Shown: piece by piece, positions 33,935-43,153 of the stretch | Numbering within the stretch: the first letter of the stretch is position 1 | How the letters are laid out: each line of letters opens with the position of its first letter | Made by a program: the position numbers and the translations under genes | The notes under the pieces: model-generated | Told to the model about the DNA's origin: nothing | What the model saw: only the letters and a program-made list of their open reading frames with translations | Database searches by the model: none | Assembly (NCBI GenBank): GCA_020854055.1 | Contig: JADZGD010000008.1 | Span: 1-64,000, forward strand | Reading direction: 5' to 3' | Length of the DNA stretch: 64,000 bases | From: Bryobacterales bacterium | GTDB lineage: Bacteria; Acidobacteriota; Terriglobia; Bryobacterales; Bryobacteraceae

Positions 33935-34555
33935 TTGGAGAAGACTTTCGCCAGACCCCACCTTGCGTTAAACCGGATTTATACGCGGCGTGGCGACGCC
34001 GGCCAGACGAGCCTCGCGGGCGGACAGCGGCTTGCCAAGGATTCGCCACGCATTGAAGCCTACGGCACGGTTGACGAATTGAACTCGTGCGTTGGATTGG
34101 CGGCGGTGGCCTGCGGCGAAAACGAGAAACTGGCTCTACTGACCGTTACCCTGCGGCGCGTACAGCATGAGTTGTTCAATTTAGGTTCAATTCTCGCCAC
34201 GCTGCCCGAAGACGTGCATCCAAAACAAGCCCGGATCACCGAGGCCGACGTCGCCGAACTGGAACGTGAGATCGACCAAATGAACTCAGAATTACCGCCG
34301 CTCGGTTCGTTTGTCATCCCTGGCGGCACGCGTCCCAATGCCGAACTCCATCACGCCCGCACTGTCTGCCGCCGCGCGGAGCGCCTGGTGATCAGGCTGG
34401 GCCGAACCGAACAGGTGCCGCCCGAAGCCGTGCACTACCTGAATCGGCTGAGTGATGCGCTGTTTGTCTGGAGCCGCTGGGCGAACCACCGGTTGGAAGT
34501 ACCCGAGGTGTTGTGGGAACCGAACCAGGCCGCCTCGGCGAGACACGAATCGTAA
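33935..34555 (+). CDS. PduO-type ATP:cob(I)alamin adenosyltransferase
   Basis: The 206-residue enzyme adenosylates cobalamin. Marks are YTRRGDAGQTSLAGG with the ATP-binding loop, EAYGTVDELNSCVGLA, LPPLGSFVIPGGTRPNAELH and RTVCRRAERLVIRL. The TTG start at 33935 is decided by a perfect AGGAGG eight bases upstream (33921-33926). It is relevant because URO-D/MtaA-type enzymes and methionine synthase use cobamides. A hairpin at 34557-34573 separates it from the convergent kgd. Confidence 0.93.
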   Translation: MEKTFARPHLALNRIYTRRGDAGQTSLAGGQRLAKDSPRIEAYGTVDELNSCVGLAAVACGENEKLALLTVTLRRVQHELFNLGSILATLPEDVHPKQARITEADVAELEREIDQMNSELPPLGSFVIPGGTRPNAELHHARTVCRRAERLVIRLGRTEQVPPEAVHYLNRLSDALFVWSRWANHRLEVPEVLWEPNQAASARHES

Positions 34556-34556
34556 C

Positions 34557-34573
34557 CGGCGCCTTAAGCGCCG
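34557..34573. terminator. hairpin between convergent pduO and kgd
   Basis: CGGCGC, loop CTTAA, GCGCCG. It sits in the 32-base gap between two convergent stops. It lacks a T-tract on either strand, so bidirectional termination is only possible. Confidence 0.3.
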
Positions 34574-34587
34574 CACCAGGTCCCGTT

Positions 34588-37500
34588 TCAGCGGACACGG
34601 CGCTTTGCAACCAGGCGAACCCTGCGCCGGGTAACGGCGCCGGGAGCGAATGCCTCCTCGATAATTTCCGCCTGTTCCTGCTGATGACGCTTCATGGAGC
34701 CCGCCGAAGGACTGGCGCTCTCGGCCCGGCCGATATAGCGCAGCGCGCGGCGGCTGGCGGCCAAAAGGTCTCGCATGCGGTCTTCCATAAAGTGCCAGGC
34801 CCCCATGTTCCTCGGCTCTTCCTGCACCCAAGCCACCTCCGACGTTACCGGGTAGCGCGCCAGAATATCCTGCAGTTGGGTGGATGGGAACGGATAAAGC
34901 TGTTCCACGCGAATGACCGGCACATTCTCCTCGCCGCGTTCTTCCCGAGCCTGAACCAGATCGTAGTAAACCTTACCCGAGCACATGATGATGCGGTTCA
35001 CACGGTCCGGAGCGAGCGGGCTGGTCTCGCCCAGCACTTCGTTGAATCCACCGCCAGTCAGGTCCTCCAACGTGGAGACCGCCTTGTGATGCCGCAGCAG
35101 GCTCTTTGGCGTAAAAATGATCAGCGGTTTGCGGATTCCACGGCGATCCTGGCCGCCGTTCATCTGCCGCCGCAGCAGGTGAAAATACTGTGCCGGCGTG
35201 GTCGCGTTGCAGACCTGGAGGTTCCCCTCGGCCGAAAGCTGGAGGAAGCGTTCGACCCGCGCGCTGGAGTGCTCCGGGCCCTGGCCCTCGTAGCCGTGAG
35301 GCAGCAGCAGCACCAGTCCGCTCGGCTGGCCCCACTTGGATTCCGACGAGACCAGGAACTGGTCAATCAGAATCTGCGCTCCATTGGCGAAATCACCAAA
35401 CTGGGCCTCCCACAATACCAGCGTTAGCGGGTCGGCCACGCTGTAGCCGAACTCAAAGGCCATCACCGCGTTCTCGCTCAGTGAGCTATCGAAGACGTCG
35501 AACCTGGCCTGTTCCGGGGAAAGGTGTCTCAGCGGCACATAGGGATTTCCGTTCTCGCTATCGATAAATTCGATGTGACGCTGGCTGAAGGTACCCCGCC
35601 CGCTATCCTGCCCGCTGAGCCGGACCGGCGTACCCTCCAACACCAGTGAGCCGAACGCCAGCATCTCACCGGTAGCCCAGTCGATTGGCCCGCCACCCAG
35701 CACCTGGCGCTTGCGTTCCACAAAGCCCCGTAATTTCGGGTGCAGATGAAAATCCTCGGGAAACGCGGTGGCATTGTTGATGACGCGCTCCAGCGTTTCT
35801 CGAGTCACGCTCGTCTCGGGCCGCTCGATGGCGATCTCTTCCGGCTCAACCGCGCTCAGTTCCTGCAGTTCATATTGCTCGGCGTGCTGCTGCGCCGTCT
35901 CATAGCCCTGCTGATAGCGCTCGACCGCGCGCTTGCGGATGGCCTCCACTTCTTCCTTGGTAGTGATCTTCTCGCGAATCAGCCGTTCCGCATAAAGCTG
36001 CGCTACCGGCGTCTGGGCGCGGATCTTACGATACATTACCGGCTGGGTGTAGCTGGGATCGTCCGATTCGTTATGACCGTGGCGGCGGTAGCAGAACATA
36101 TCGATCACCACGTCCTTTTTGAACTTCTGCCGGTAGTCGAAAGCCAGTTGGGCCACCCGGGCCACGGCTTCCGGATGATCGCCGTTGACGTGCAGGATGG
36201 GAGCCTGCACGGTCCGCGCGATATCGGTTGGGTAGGGCGAGGAGCGGCCCTCCTCGGGCGCGGTGGTGAAGCCGAGCTGGTTGTTGACGACCACGTGGAT
36301 GGTTCCGCCGGTGCGGTAACCGAGGAGCTGGGACAGGTTCAGCGTTTCGGCGACTACGCCCTGGCCCGCAAAGGCAGCGTCACCGTGGATGAGAAGCGGG
36401 ATAACCCGCGCCCGTTCGGTATCGCCCAGCCGGTCCTGTTTTGGCCGCACAATGCCTTCGACGACGGGGTCGACGGCTTCCAGGTGGCTCGGATTCGGCG
36501 CTAGGGACACCACAATCTCCCGGCCGGAGGGAGAGCGGTGCACTCCCGCCCCGCCCAGGTGGTACTTCACGTCGCCGGAACCCTGCACACTGGTGGGATC
36601 GAGATTGCCTTCAAACTCGGTGAAGATTTGCGGCAGCGGCTTGCCCAGGACATTGGCCAGCACCGTGATGCGCCCGCGGTGGGACATGCCCATTACAATC
36701 TCGTGAGCATTGTGATCGGCGGCGCGGTCGAGCAATTCACCCAGGACCGCCACCATCGACTCAGCGCCCTCGAGCGAGAATCTCTTGTGGCCGACGAAGC
36801 GGGCGTGCAAAAAGTGTTCGAACTCCTCGGCCTCCAGCAACCGCCGCATAATCCTCAGCCGCGTGTCTTTGTCCAGCGGCCAGCGGTTCCCGGTGGGCTC
36901 CATGTAGTTTTGTAACCAACGCTTCTGTTCCGGGTGCTGGATGTTCATGTACTCCACGCCGGTCTTGCCGCAATAGGTATTGCGCAGCGTGGTCAGGATC
37001 TCCCGCAGGGTAGCTACCGGCTTGTAGCTGCCCTCGCCGATGGCCTGCCCGAGGTTTCCCGTGATAAACTCACGATCCAGGTCCCAGATCGTCAGCCCGT
37101 ACTGCGCCGGATCCAACTCGGCGTGGTAGCTCGGTTCGGAGCCCAGCGGGTCGAGATTCGCAATCAGGTGGCCGCGCACGCGGTAGGCATTGATCAATTG
37201 CAGGACGGCCGCTTCCTTGGCTACTTCGGGATTGCAGGCCGTGCCGGCAAACAGAACCGGCGCCTGCCGGTCCGGTTCCCAGCGAACCGGCTGATAGGGC
37301 AGTTTCAGGTCGGCGAACAGGTGCTCGTAGAAATTCTCCCCGCCCTGCAGCAGCTTTTCCATCTCGGCCAGAAACATCCCCGATTCGGCGCCTTGAATGA
37401 TGCGGTGATCGTAGGTGCAGGTCATCGTCATCACCTTGCTGATGCCGATGGCGGCCCGCGTTTCCGCGGTCACGCCCTGGTAACCGGGCGGGTAGTCAAT

Positions 37501-38280
37501 GGCTCCGGTGGCGATGATGGCGCCTTGTCCGGGCATCAGGCGCGGCACCGACGCAACGGTCCCCACCGTGCCCGGGTTGGTCAGTGAAATGGTGGTCCCC
37601 TGAAAATCGGCCGGCGTCAGCTTGCTGGCGCGCGCCCGCGCCACCAGATCATCGTAGGCAGAAAGAAACTGCTGGAAGTCCAGCGCTCCGGCGTTCTTGA
37701 TGTTGGGGACCAGCAGGGAGCGGCCGCCGTCCTTGGCCGCGACGTCTATGGCCAGCCCGAGGTTGATCTGACTGTGAACCAGCCGGCAGGGCTCGCCTTC
37801 GTTCTCCAGATAGGCGTGGTTGAGCGACGGAAAACGCTCCAGGCTGCGAACGATCGCCCAGGCGATCAGGTGCGTGTAGGAGATCTTGTTACGGCCCAAC
37901 TGGGAGCGGTGCTGGTTGATGATCGCGCGATTCTCATCGATCACCTTTACCGGCACGGCCCTCTGGGAAGTGGCGGTAGGCAGCGAAAGGCTGAGATTCA
38001 TGTTCGCCGCTATGCGGCCGGCGGCACCGCGTAACGGCACCACCTGCTCGGCCGGACCTGCTACCACGGCCGGCACGGGCGCCGGAGCAGCGCCGTTGTG
38101 AATCGTTTCGGGGAGCCGGCTGGTTACCGCCACGGCGCCGGCGGAGGAGGGCACCACGCCCGATTCGAAAACCTCTTTCCAACTGGCATCAACCGCCTGC
38201 CGGTCGTGCAAGTATTCCTGATACAGCTCGTCTTCAAACCAGCTATTAATACCCGGTTTCGGGTCGTATTGTTCCGCCAT
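34588..38280 (-). CDS. kgd: multifunctional 2-oxoglutarate dehydrogenase (fused E2-like and E1, Kgd type)
   Basis: The 1230-residue protein fuses a succinyltransferase-type E2 catalytic domain to the thiamine-dependent E1 of the TCA cycle. Residues 10-40 (NSWFEDELYQEYLHDRQAVD) are the E1 N-terminal helix. Residues about 95-330 hold the E2 fold with the HxxxD-type YDHRIIQGAESGMFLAEME. E1 marks follow: GMSHRGRITVLANVLG, GDAAFAGQGVVAETLN with the TPP-binding NNQLGFTT, and MFCYRRHGHNESDDPSYTQP. No lipoyl domain is present, as in mycobacterial Kgd. The ATG at 38280 is chosen because AEQYDPKPGINSWFEDEL is the conserved start. Confidence 0.93.
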   Translation of the reverse strand: MAEQYDPKPGINSWFEDELYQEYLHDRQAVDASWKEVFESGVVPSSAGAVAVTSRLPETIHNGAAPAPVPAVVAGPAEQVVPLRGAAGRIAANMNLSLSLPTATSQRAVPVKVIDENRAIINQHRSQLGRNKISYTHLIAWAIVRSLERFPSLNHAYLENEGEPCRLVHSQINLGLAIDVAAKDGGRSLLVPNIKNAGALDFQQFLSAYDDLVARARASKLTPADFQGTTISLTNPGTVGTVASVPRLMPGQGAIIATGAIDYPPGYQGVTAETRAAIGISKVMTMTCTYDHRIIQGAESGMFLAEMEKLLQGGENFYEHLFADLKLPYQPVRWEPDRQAPVLFAGTACNPEVAKEAAVLQLINAYRVRGHLIANLDPLGSEPSYHAELDPAQYGLTIWDLDREFITGNLGQAIGEGSYKPVATLREILTTLRNTYCGKTGVEYMNIQHPEQKRWLQNYMEPTGNRWPLDKDTRLRIMRRLLEAEEFEHFLHARFVGHKRFSLEGAESMVAVLGELLDRAADHNAHEIVMGMSHRGRITVLANVLGKPLPQIFTEFEGNLDPTSVQGSGDVKYHLGGAGVHRSPSGREIVVSLAPNPSHLEAVDPVVEGIVRPKQDRLGDTERARVIPLLIHGDAAFAGQGVVAETLNLSQLLGYRTGGTIHVVVNNQLGFTTAPEEGRSSPYPTDIARTVQAPILHVNGDHPEAVARVAQLAFDYRQKFKKDVVIDMFCYRRHGHNESDDPSYTQPVMYRKIRAQTPVAQLYAERLIREKITTKEEVEAIRKRAVERYQQGYETAQQHAEQYELQELSAVEPEEIAIERPETSVTRETLERVINNATAFPEDFHLHPKLRGFVERKRQVLGGGPIDWATGEMLAFGSLVLEGTPVRLSGQDSGRGTFSQRHIEFIDSENGNPYVPLRHLSPEQARFDVFDSSLSENAVMAFEFGYSVADPLTLVLWEAQFGDFANGAQILIDQFLVSSESKWGQPSGLVLLLPHGYEGQGPEHSSARVERFLQLSAEGNLQVCNATTPAQYFHLLRRQMNGGQDRRGIRKPLIIFTPKSLLRHHKAVSTLEDLTGGGFNEVLGETSPLAPDRVNRIIMCSGKVYYDLVQAREERGEENVPVIRVEQLYPFPSTQLQDILARYPVTSEVAWVQEEPRNMGAWHFMEDRMRDLLAASRRALRYIGRAESASPSAGSMKRHQQEQAEIIEEAFAPGAVTRRRVRLVAKRRVR

Positions 38281-38294
38281 GAATTCGTTTCTGA

Positions 38295-38313
38295 GGCCCA
38301 ATTTGGGCCCAAA
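38295..38313. promoter_or_regulatory. overlapping palindromes upstream of kgd
   Basis: GGCCCAATTTGGGCC (38295-38309, two 7-base arms around a central T) overlaps the perfect palindrome TTTGGGCCCAAA (38302-38313). The block lies 15-33 bases upstream of the kgd ATG and about 90 bases from the divergent phosphoesterase start. It looks like a double operator. Confidence 0.45.
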
Positions 38314-38404
38314 GCCCGCTACTATCAATGATACAGGAACCGGCCCTCCCGGCGAAGCGGCTCAGCAGGCCACAAGGATCGCCAGCGTAGTAAAATCCCT
38401 CACC

Positions 38405-39016
38405 ATGAAGATTCTGTTGTTCTCCGATATTCACGGAGACCGCCGGACGCTGGAGCGGCTGATCGAGAACGAAGCCGACCTCTACATTGCCGCGGGTGAT
38501 CTGGCTACCTGGGGCCGCGGCCTGGAGGCGATGGGCGCTATCCTCGCCCGCCGCGCGGCCCGGACCTGGCTGCTGCCCGGCAACCACGAATCGGTTGAAG
38601 ATATCGACGGATTGTGCCGGCAGTATGGCATGAGGAATCTGCACGAACGAGCCTTTGTGGCTGATGGAGTTACGATTGGCGGCCTCGGCTATTCCAATCC
38701 GACACCCTTTCATACGCCCGGGGAATACAGCGAGGTGCAGATTGAAGCCAAACTGGCCCAATTCCTCGATGTGCGGCCGCTGGTCATGGTCTGCCACTGT
38801 CCTCCGCGCAACACTCCTCTCGACGAGATCCGGCCGGGTGTCCACGCCGGCAGCGAGTCAATCGCGCGCTTTATCGCGAGCGCCCGGCCGGCCTATTTCT
38901 TCTGCGGCCACATTCACGAGGCCGCGGGCGTCAAGACGCAACTGGGAGAGACGATCGCAGTCAATGCCGGCAAGCACGGCTATCTTCTCGACACGGATAC
39001 GATTCAACGAGACTGA
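38405..39016 (+). CDS. calcineurin-like metallophosphoesterase (YfcE/MJ0936-like)
   Basis: The 203-residue protein has the full metal-binding motif set. These are ILLFSDIHGD at the N-terminus, IAAGDLATWG, LLPGNHESVEDI, VMVCHCPPRNTP and FFCGHIHEAAG. Members hydrolyse phosphodiesters or phosphoprotein bonds, and the substrate here is unknown. The ATG at 38405 begins the conserved MKILLFSDIHG; the frame upstream to 38279 overlaps the kgd promoter. It is transcribed divergently from kgd. Confidence 0.92.
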   Translation: MKILLFSDIHGDRRTLERLIENEADLYIAAGDLATWGRGLEAMGAILARRAARTWLLPGNHESVEDIDGLCRQYGMRNLHERAFVADGVTIGGLGYSNPTPFHTPGEYSEVQIEAKLAQFLDVRPLVMVCHCPPRNTPLDEIRPGVHAGSESIARFIASARPAYFFCGHIHEAAGVKTQLGETIAVNAGKHGYLLDTDTIQRD

Positions 39017-39083
39017 CGGTTTTTCTTGCAACCTGCGGAGAGCAGGCTTAAGCTGGTGCGGGTAGCACCAAGGAGACCAAACC

Positions 39084-39824
39084 GTGCCCGATACCGCATC
39101 GCCGGTCGAATCGGCCCGACCAATGAGTGAGATAGGCCGTCTGACCGGTGTAATTGCCAACCCGGTGGCTGCCTTCACCGATATCGCCGCGCGCCCGCGA
39201 TGGTGGGTTCCGGCGCTGCTGGTCATCCTGGTCCAGCTATCGTTCATCCATGCCTATTCCACGCATGTGGGCTGGGAGGGCCTGATCCGGCATCAGATCG
39301 AGTCCAACAGCCGGATGCAACAATTGCCTGCCGAGCAGGTGGAACGGATCATCGAGCAGCAGAGCAAGTTCGGCGCCGTCGCCGGTTACGCCAGCGCATT
39401 GCTCGGCCCGATCCTGATGACCCTGGTGGCGGCCGCGCTGTTCAAGGGCCTGTTCTCCATCCTGGATGCGTCCATGCCTTTCAAGGCGGCTTACGCAGCT
39501 ACCTGGTACGCGCTGCTGCCCGGCGCCCTCTCGGCGGTACTGGCGATCGGGGTCATGTACGGCAAGGATCCGGTCGACTTTGACATCCGGAATCCTTTAG
39601 CCTTCAATGCCGGCGCCTACTTGGACAAGGATTCCACGGCGACGTTCGTCCACAGCCTGGCAACGTCGTTTGACCTGTTCAGCATCTGGCTGGTGATATT
39701 GCTGGGCATCGGTTACGCGGCGGCTTCCCGGATGAAGGTGACAACCGGCAAGTCAATCGGCCTGGTGGCGATCATCTGGACGATCCTTGTCCTGGTGAAG
39801 GCCGGACTCGCCAGTATCTTCTAA
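39084..39824 (+). CDS. YIP1-family membrane protein
   Basis: The 246-residue protein starts with a GTG at 39084 behind AAGGAG (about eight bases). It opens with a short soluble part and RLTGVIANPVAAFTDIAARP, the family's usual NPxxxF motif. Five membrane helices follow, including WWVPALLVILVQLSFIH, GPILMTLVAAALFKGLFSIL and TWYALLPGALSAVLAIGV. YIP1-type proteins in acidobacteria are of unknown role. It may be co-transcribed with the phosphoesterase 67 bases upstream. It converges on rapZ with an 18-base gap. Confidence 0.85.
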   Translation: MPDTASPVESARPMSEIGRLTGVIANPVAAFTDIAARPRWWVPALLVILVQLSFIHAYSTHVGWEGLIRHQIESNSRMQQLPAEQVERIIEQQSKFGAVAGYASALLGPILMTLVAAALFKGLFSILDASMPFKAAYAATWYALLPGALSAVLAIGVMYGKDPVDFDIRNPLAFNAGAYLDKDSTATFVHSLATSFDLFSIWLVILLGIGYAAASRMKVTTGKSIGLVAIIWTILVLVKAGLASIF

Positions 39825-39842
39825 ACCCGGCGCCAGGCGGCG

Positions 39843-40751
39843 TCAGCGCCGGCCGACCTCCTTCATCAGATCGCGGTGCGTGCCCTTTACCCGGTAGCCC
39901 GCCTTGGCGAGGCGCTTGCGAATGTCATCGGCGATCATCACCGAGCGGTGTTGCCCGCCGGTGCAGCCAAACGCAATGGTCAGGTAGCTTTTGCCCTCAT
40001 GCACATAGTGGGGAACGAGGTAGATGAGCAACTCCGAGATGCGTTCGATGAACTCGACCGTCTGTGGAAAAGAGCGGATGTACTGCGCCACGTCGGGATG
40101 CCTTCCACTCTTTCTTTTGAACTCCGGAATGTAGTTCGGGTTGGGCAGAAAGCGGACATCGAACACCAGATCGCTGTCGTGCGGGACGCCGTGGCGGTAA
40201 CCGAAGCTGGTTACATAGATCAGGATCTTGGCCTGCTTCTCACCGCCGGCAGCAAATTTTTCCTTCACCGCCTCACGCAGTTCGTGGACCGTAAACTTCG
40301 AGGTGTTGATTACCAGGCCGGCCAGCGCCCGGATCGGCGCCAGCAGCCTCTCCTCTTCGGCGATGCTCTTGGCCACCGATTGCTCACGGCCCAACGGATG
40401 AGGGCGCCGGGTTTCGCTGAAGCGCCGGACCAGGGCGGAGGTCTCGGCCTCAAGAAAGATCAACGTGGCCGGCATCCTGCGCCGGATATCCGCGTAGATC
40501 GCCGGAAAGCGGGTTAGCCCCTCGCCTTCCCGGACATCGACCACTAAGGCCGCGCGGTGGATACCCGGGCTATCAGCCGTCAATTCGGCAAACTTGGGGA
40601 ACAGGTCCACAGGAAGGTTATCCACGGCGTAGAAGCCGATATCTTCCAGCGCCTTGAGGACGGTGGCCTTTCCCGATCCGCTGAGCCCCGTAATGATGAC
40701 CAGTTCCGCCTGCTCCGGCGTGGTGCGGTCCCGTCCCTGGTGCTTGGCCAT
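39843..40751 (-). CDS. rapZ: RNase adapter RapZ (YvcJ-type P-loop protein)
   Basis: The 302-residue protein binds RNA and nucleotides and controls glucosamine synthesis in other bacteria. It has a P-loop (GLSGSGKATVLKALEDIGFY, AVDNLPVDLFPKF) and C-terminal FGYRHGVPHDSDLVFDVRFL, NPNYIPE and FGCTGGQHRSVMIADDIRKR. The residue after the P-loop Lys is Ala, where Ser or Thr is usual. The ATG at 40751 lies ten bases past the hpf stop; a TTG at 40772 would overlap it. It follows rpoN-hpf, the classic neighbourhood. Confidence 0.95.
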   Translation of the reverse strand: MAKHQGRDRTTPEQAELVIITGLSGSGKATVLKALEDIGFYAVDNLPVDLFPKFAELTADSPGIHRAALVVDVREGEGLTRFPAIYADIRRRMPATLIFLEAETSALVRRFSETRRPHPLGREQSVAKSIAEEERLLAPIRALAGLVINTSKFTVHELREAVKEKFAAGGEKQAKILIYVTSFGYRHGVPHDSDLVFDVRFLPNPNYIPEFKRKSGRHPDVAQYIRSFPQTVEFIERISELLIYLVPHYVHEGKSYLTIAFGCTGGQHRSVMIADDIRKRLAKAGYRVKGTHRDLMKEVGRR

Positions 40752-40761
40752 ACGATCGGAC

Positions 40762-41331
40762 TCAGGCTTCAATCAGATCAAAATGCCCGTCGTCGCGCCG
40801 GACCAGAACGCAGATCCGGTCGGTTTCCGCATCGCGGTAGACCACATAGTTGTGGTCGTCGATCTCCAGCAGCGCTTCGTCAATCGTCATGGGTTTGCGC
40901 CGCTCATGATGATCGACCCGGAAGACCCGCCGGGCGGCGCCACCTGCTATTTCCACCGAACCGGCCAGCGTTTCATCTTCTTCCGGTTCCGAGCCGCCGG
41001 TTCCGGCCGGCCGCACTTCCCTGGCACTGACCCGCTTGGTATCCCGCCATTTGGTCTGCTGTTTCAGGATCTGCTTCTCCAACTTATCGACGGCGTCGGC
41101 GACGGCGGCCGGTACGTCGGGGTCGCTGCCGACACCGACGATCTGGTGATCGTAATACTGCACGGTGATTTCGGCGTGAGTCAGATGGCGTTCGGTTGTC
41201 AGGATGACCCTGGCTTCCTTCTCTTCAGTGGGACGGTCGAGCAATTTTGCGAGCTTCTGAAACTTCTGCTCCAGCTTGTCCTGCTGGCGAGGAGTAAATT
41301 CCGCGCTCTTTCCTGTGTAGGTGACCTTCAT
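40762..41331 (-). CDS. hpf: ribosome hibernation promoting factor, long form
   Basis: The 189-residue protein binds the 30S subunit in stationary phase. The N-terminal domain has KVTYTGKSAEFTPRQQDKL, RHLTHAEITVQYYDHQIVGV and DVPAAVADAVDKLEKQILKQ. A flexible acidic linker is followed by the dimerising C-terminal tail RKPMTIDEALLEIDDHNYVV and DGHFDLIEA, so it is the long form that makes 100S ribosomes. The ATG at 41331 follows GGAGG by six bases. It lies 45 bases below rpoN. Confidence 0.95.
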   Translation of the reverse strand: MKVTYTGKSAEFTPRQQDKLEQKFQKLAKLLDRPTEEKEARVILTTERHLTHAEITVQYYDHQIVGVGSDPDVPAAVADAVDKLEKQILKQQTKWRDTKRVSAREVRPAGTGGSEPEEDETLAGSVEIAGGAARRVFRVDHHERRKPMTIDEALLEIDDHNYVVYRDAETDRICVLVRRDDGHFDLIEA

Positions 41332-41376
41332 TTGAACCTCCGCCAGGCGCCCCTCCGAGGGGCGCGCCACAATCCA

Positions 41377-42963
41377 TCAACCGCGTACGCGCCGCTGATG
41401 CGTCGAAGGAATCTTCATGTCCTCACGGTACTTGGCAACTGTACGACGAGTCACTTCGATGCCCTCGGCCTGCAGGCGCGCGGTGATCTGCTCGTCTGTC
41501 AGCGGATGTCTTGCGTCTTCTTCCTCGATCATCTTCTTCACTCTCCGCTTCAGGATCAAGAGCGGGGTTGCGCTGCCGGAAGGCCCCTGCACCGCTTCGG
41601 AGAAAAAGTACCGCAGTTCGAACACCCCTTGCGGTGTCCGGGCATACTTGCTGGCGACGGCCCGGCTGACCGTGGATGGGTGAACACCGATCTCTTCCGC
41701 GACTTCCTTGATCATCATCGGCTTTAAAGCATCGATGCCCTGTTCAAGAAAATCACCCTGACGGCGGATGATCGATTGACAAACCCGGACGATCGTCTGC
41801 TTGCGCTGCTCAATATTCTTCATCAGTTGCAGCGCCGAGGCATAACGCTCCTTGACATAGTTGCGAACTTCCTTGCTCGGCTCCTGGTCCCGGTCGAGCA
41901 TTCGGCGGTACTGTGCATTGAGACGCAACTGCGGAAGGTCTTCGTCATTCAGTTGGATGACCCATTGATCGCCGTCACGAAAGATGGTGACGTCCGGCTC
42001 GATGGGCCGCGCCCCGGGACCGGAGTACCGCAAACCGGGGCGGGGATCCAGATGGCGGATCACGGCGAGTGCGATCTGGACGTGCTCGATCGGCCGGTTG
42101 AGCGCCTTAGCCAGTTCCTTGTACTGACGCGTCTCCAGTAATTTCAGGTGATTGGCTACGATCTGCCACGCCACTCCGCCCTTGCCGTTGCGGCTTTCCA
42201 ACTGCAACAGTATGCACTCGCGGACATCGCGCGCCGCCACCCCGGCCGGATCGAGCGATTGCACGGCCTTCAACCCGGCTTCCAGGTCTTCGACCGGCCG
42301 CTCTTCGCTGGCGGCGATCTCCTCGATGGTGGCCGTCAGGTAACCGTTCTCATCCAGGTTGCCGATGATCGAATCGGCGGCGTCGCGCACGGCATCGGTC
42401 AGTACCACCAGGCTGAGTTGTGACTCCAGATAGTCGGAAAGGGTAACCGGCGCCGGAAGGAACGTCTCAAAGGAGGGCTTCTCCACCGACTCCGACGCGG
42501 GGCTCTTGTAGCCTGGATCGAGGTAGTCGTCAAAAAAAGACCCGAAATCGATTTCGTCGAACGGATCGGTCGATTTCGGCTCTTCCGCTTCGGTAGCCAC
42601 CGGCTCGGCAGGCGCGAGGCCAGGCCCCGGGGCGCTCTCCATCTCGCGCTCGGCCCGATCGAAGCCCACTTCACTGCCAGCCTGGGCCGCCTCCACCTCA
42701 GTGACGGAGGCGTCGAGCACCGATCTATCGGCGGGCTCGGCCTCGCGTTCGGCTTCCAGAAACGCCTGCACTTCCTCCGGGGTGAGTTCCTCGCCGCCGT
42801 CGGTGGCCTCTTCAAGCACCGGATTACGGGCGATTTCCTGGCTGATCATCTCCCGCAGCTCCAGCCGGTTGAGCTGGAGCACCGTCACCATCTGGACGAG
42901 GCCAGGCGTGAGGATCTGCTTTTGCGCAACCTTCAACTGGAGCCGGGGTGAGAGCAAACTCAT
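41377..42963 (-). CDS. rpoN: RNA polymerase sigma-54 factor
   Basis: RpoN (528 residues) recognises -24/-12 promoters that need an AAA+ activator. Region I is LQLKVAQKQILTPGLVQMVT. An acidic region II of about 100 residues follows, then the core-binding part (LLTAKYLEL-type helices, LDENGYLTATIEEIAAS). The HTH is IGVHPSTVSRAVASKY and the RpoN box is TRRTVAKYRE near the C-terminus. The acidic region is long. The ATG at 42963 begins MSLLSPRLQLKVAQKQ. It heads rpoN-hpf-rapZ. Confidence 0.96.
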   Translation of the reverse strand: MSLLSPRLQLKVAQKQILTPGLVQMVTVLQLNRLELREMISQEIARNPVLEEATDGGEELTPEEVQAFLEAEREAEPADRSVLDASVTEVEAAQAGSEVGFDRAEREMESAPGPGLAPAEPVATEAEEPKSTDPFDEIDFGSFFDDYLDPGYKSPASESVEKPSFETFLPAPVTLSDYLESQLSLVVLTDAVRDAADSIIGNLDENGYLTATIEEIAASEERPVEDLEAGLKAVQSLDPAGVAARDVRECILLQLESRNGKGGVAWQIVANHLKLLETRQYKELAKALNRPIEHVQIALAVIRHLDPRPGLRYSGPGARPIEPDVTIFRDGDQWVIQLNDEDLPQLRLNAQYRRMLDRDQEPSKEVRNYVKERYASALQLMKNIEQRKQTIVRVCQSIIRRQGDFLEQGIDALKPMMIKEVAEEIGVHPSTVSRAVASKYARTPQGVFELRYFFSEAVQGPSGSATPLLILKRRVKKMIEEEDARHPLTDEQITARLQAEGIEVTRRTVAKYREDMKIPSTHQRRVRG

Positions 42964-43015
42964 CGCCCTTATTTTAGCACCCGTTACCGGCAATCAGTTC
43001 CGGTCTCAGGCGCGG

Positions 43016-43044
43016 TTGACGGAGGCCTTCCCGCCCGGTAGAGT
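43016..43044 (+). promoter_or_regulatory. promoter of tRNA-Glu
   Basis: TTGACG (43016-43021), a 17-base spacer, then TAGAGT (43039-43044). The predicted start near 43051 lies about 25 bases before the tRNA. Confidence 0.68.
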
Positions 43045-43075
43045 AAAGGGAGGCTTGCTTGTCCGCCGACCCTGC

Positions 43076-43153
43076 GTCCCCATCGTCTAGCCTGGCCTAG
43101 GACATCGCCCTTTCACGGCGGTAACGGGGGTTCGAATCCCCCTGGGGACGCCA
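43076..43153 (+). tRNA. tRNA-Glu (anticodon TTC), CCA encoded
   Basis: The acceptor stem pairs GTCCCCA (43076-43082) with TGGGGAC (43143-43149). The discriminator is G43150 and CCA (43151-43153) is encoded. The anticodon loop CTTTCAC (43110-43116) gives TTC at 43112-43114, reading Glu. The T arm is GGGGG-TTCGAAT-CCCCC. It lies just past the rpoN start, on the opposite strand. Confidence 0.95.
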
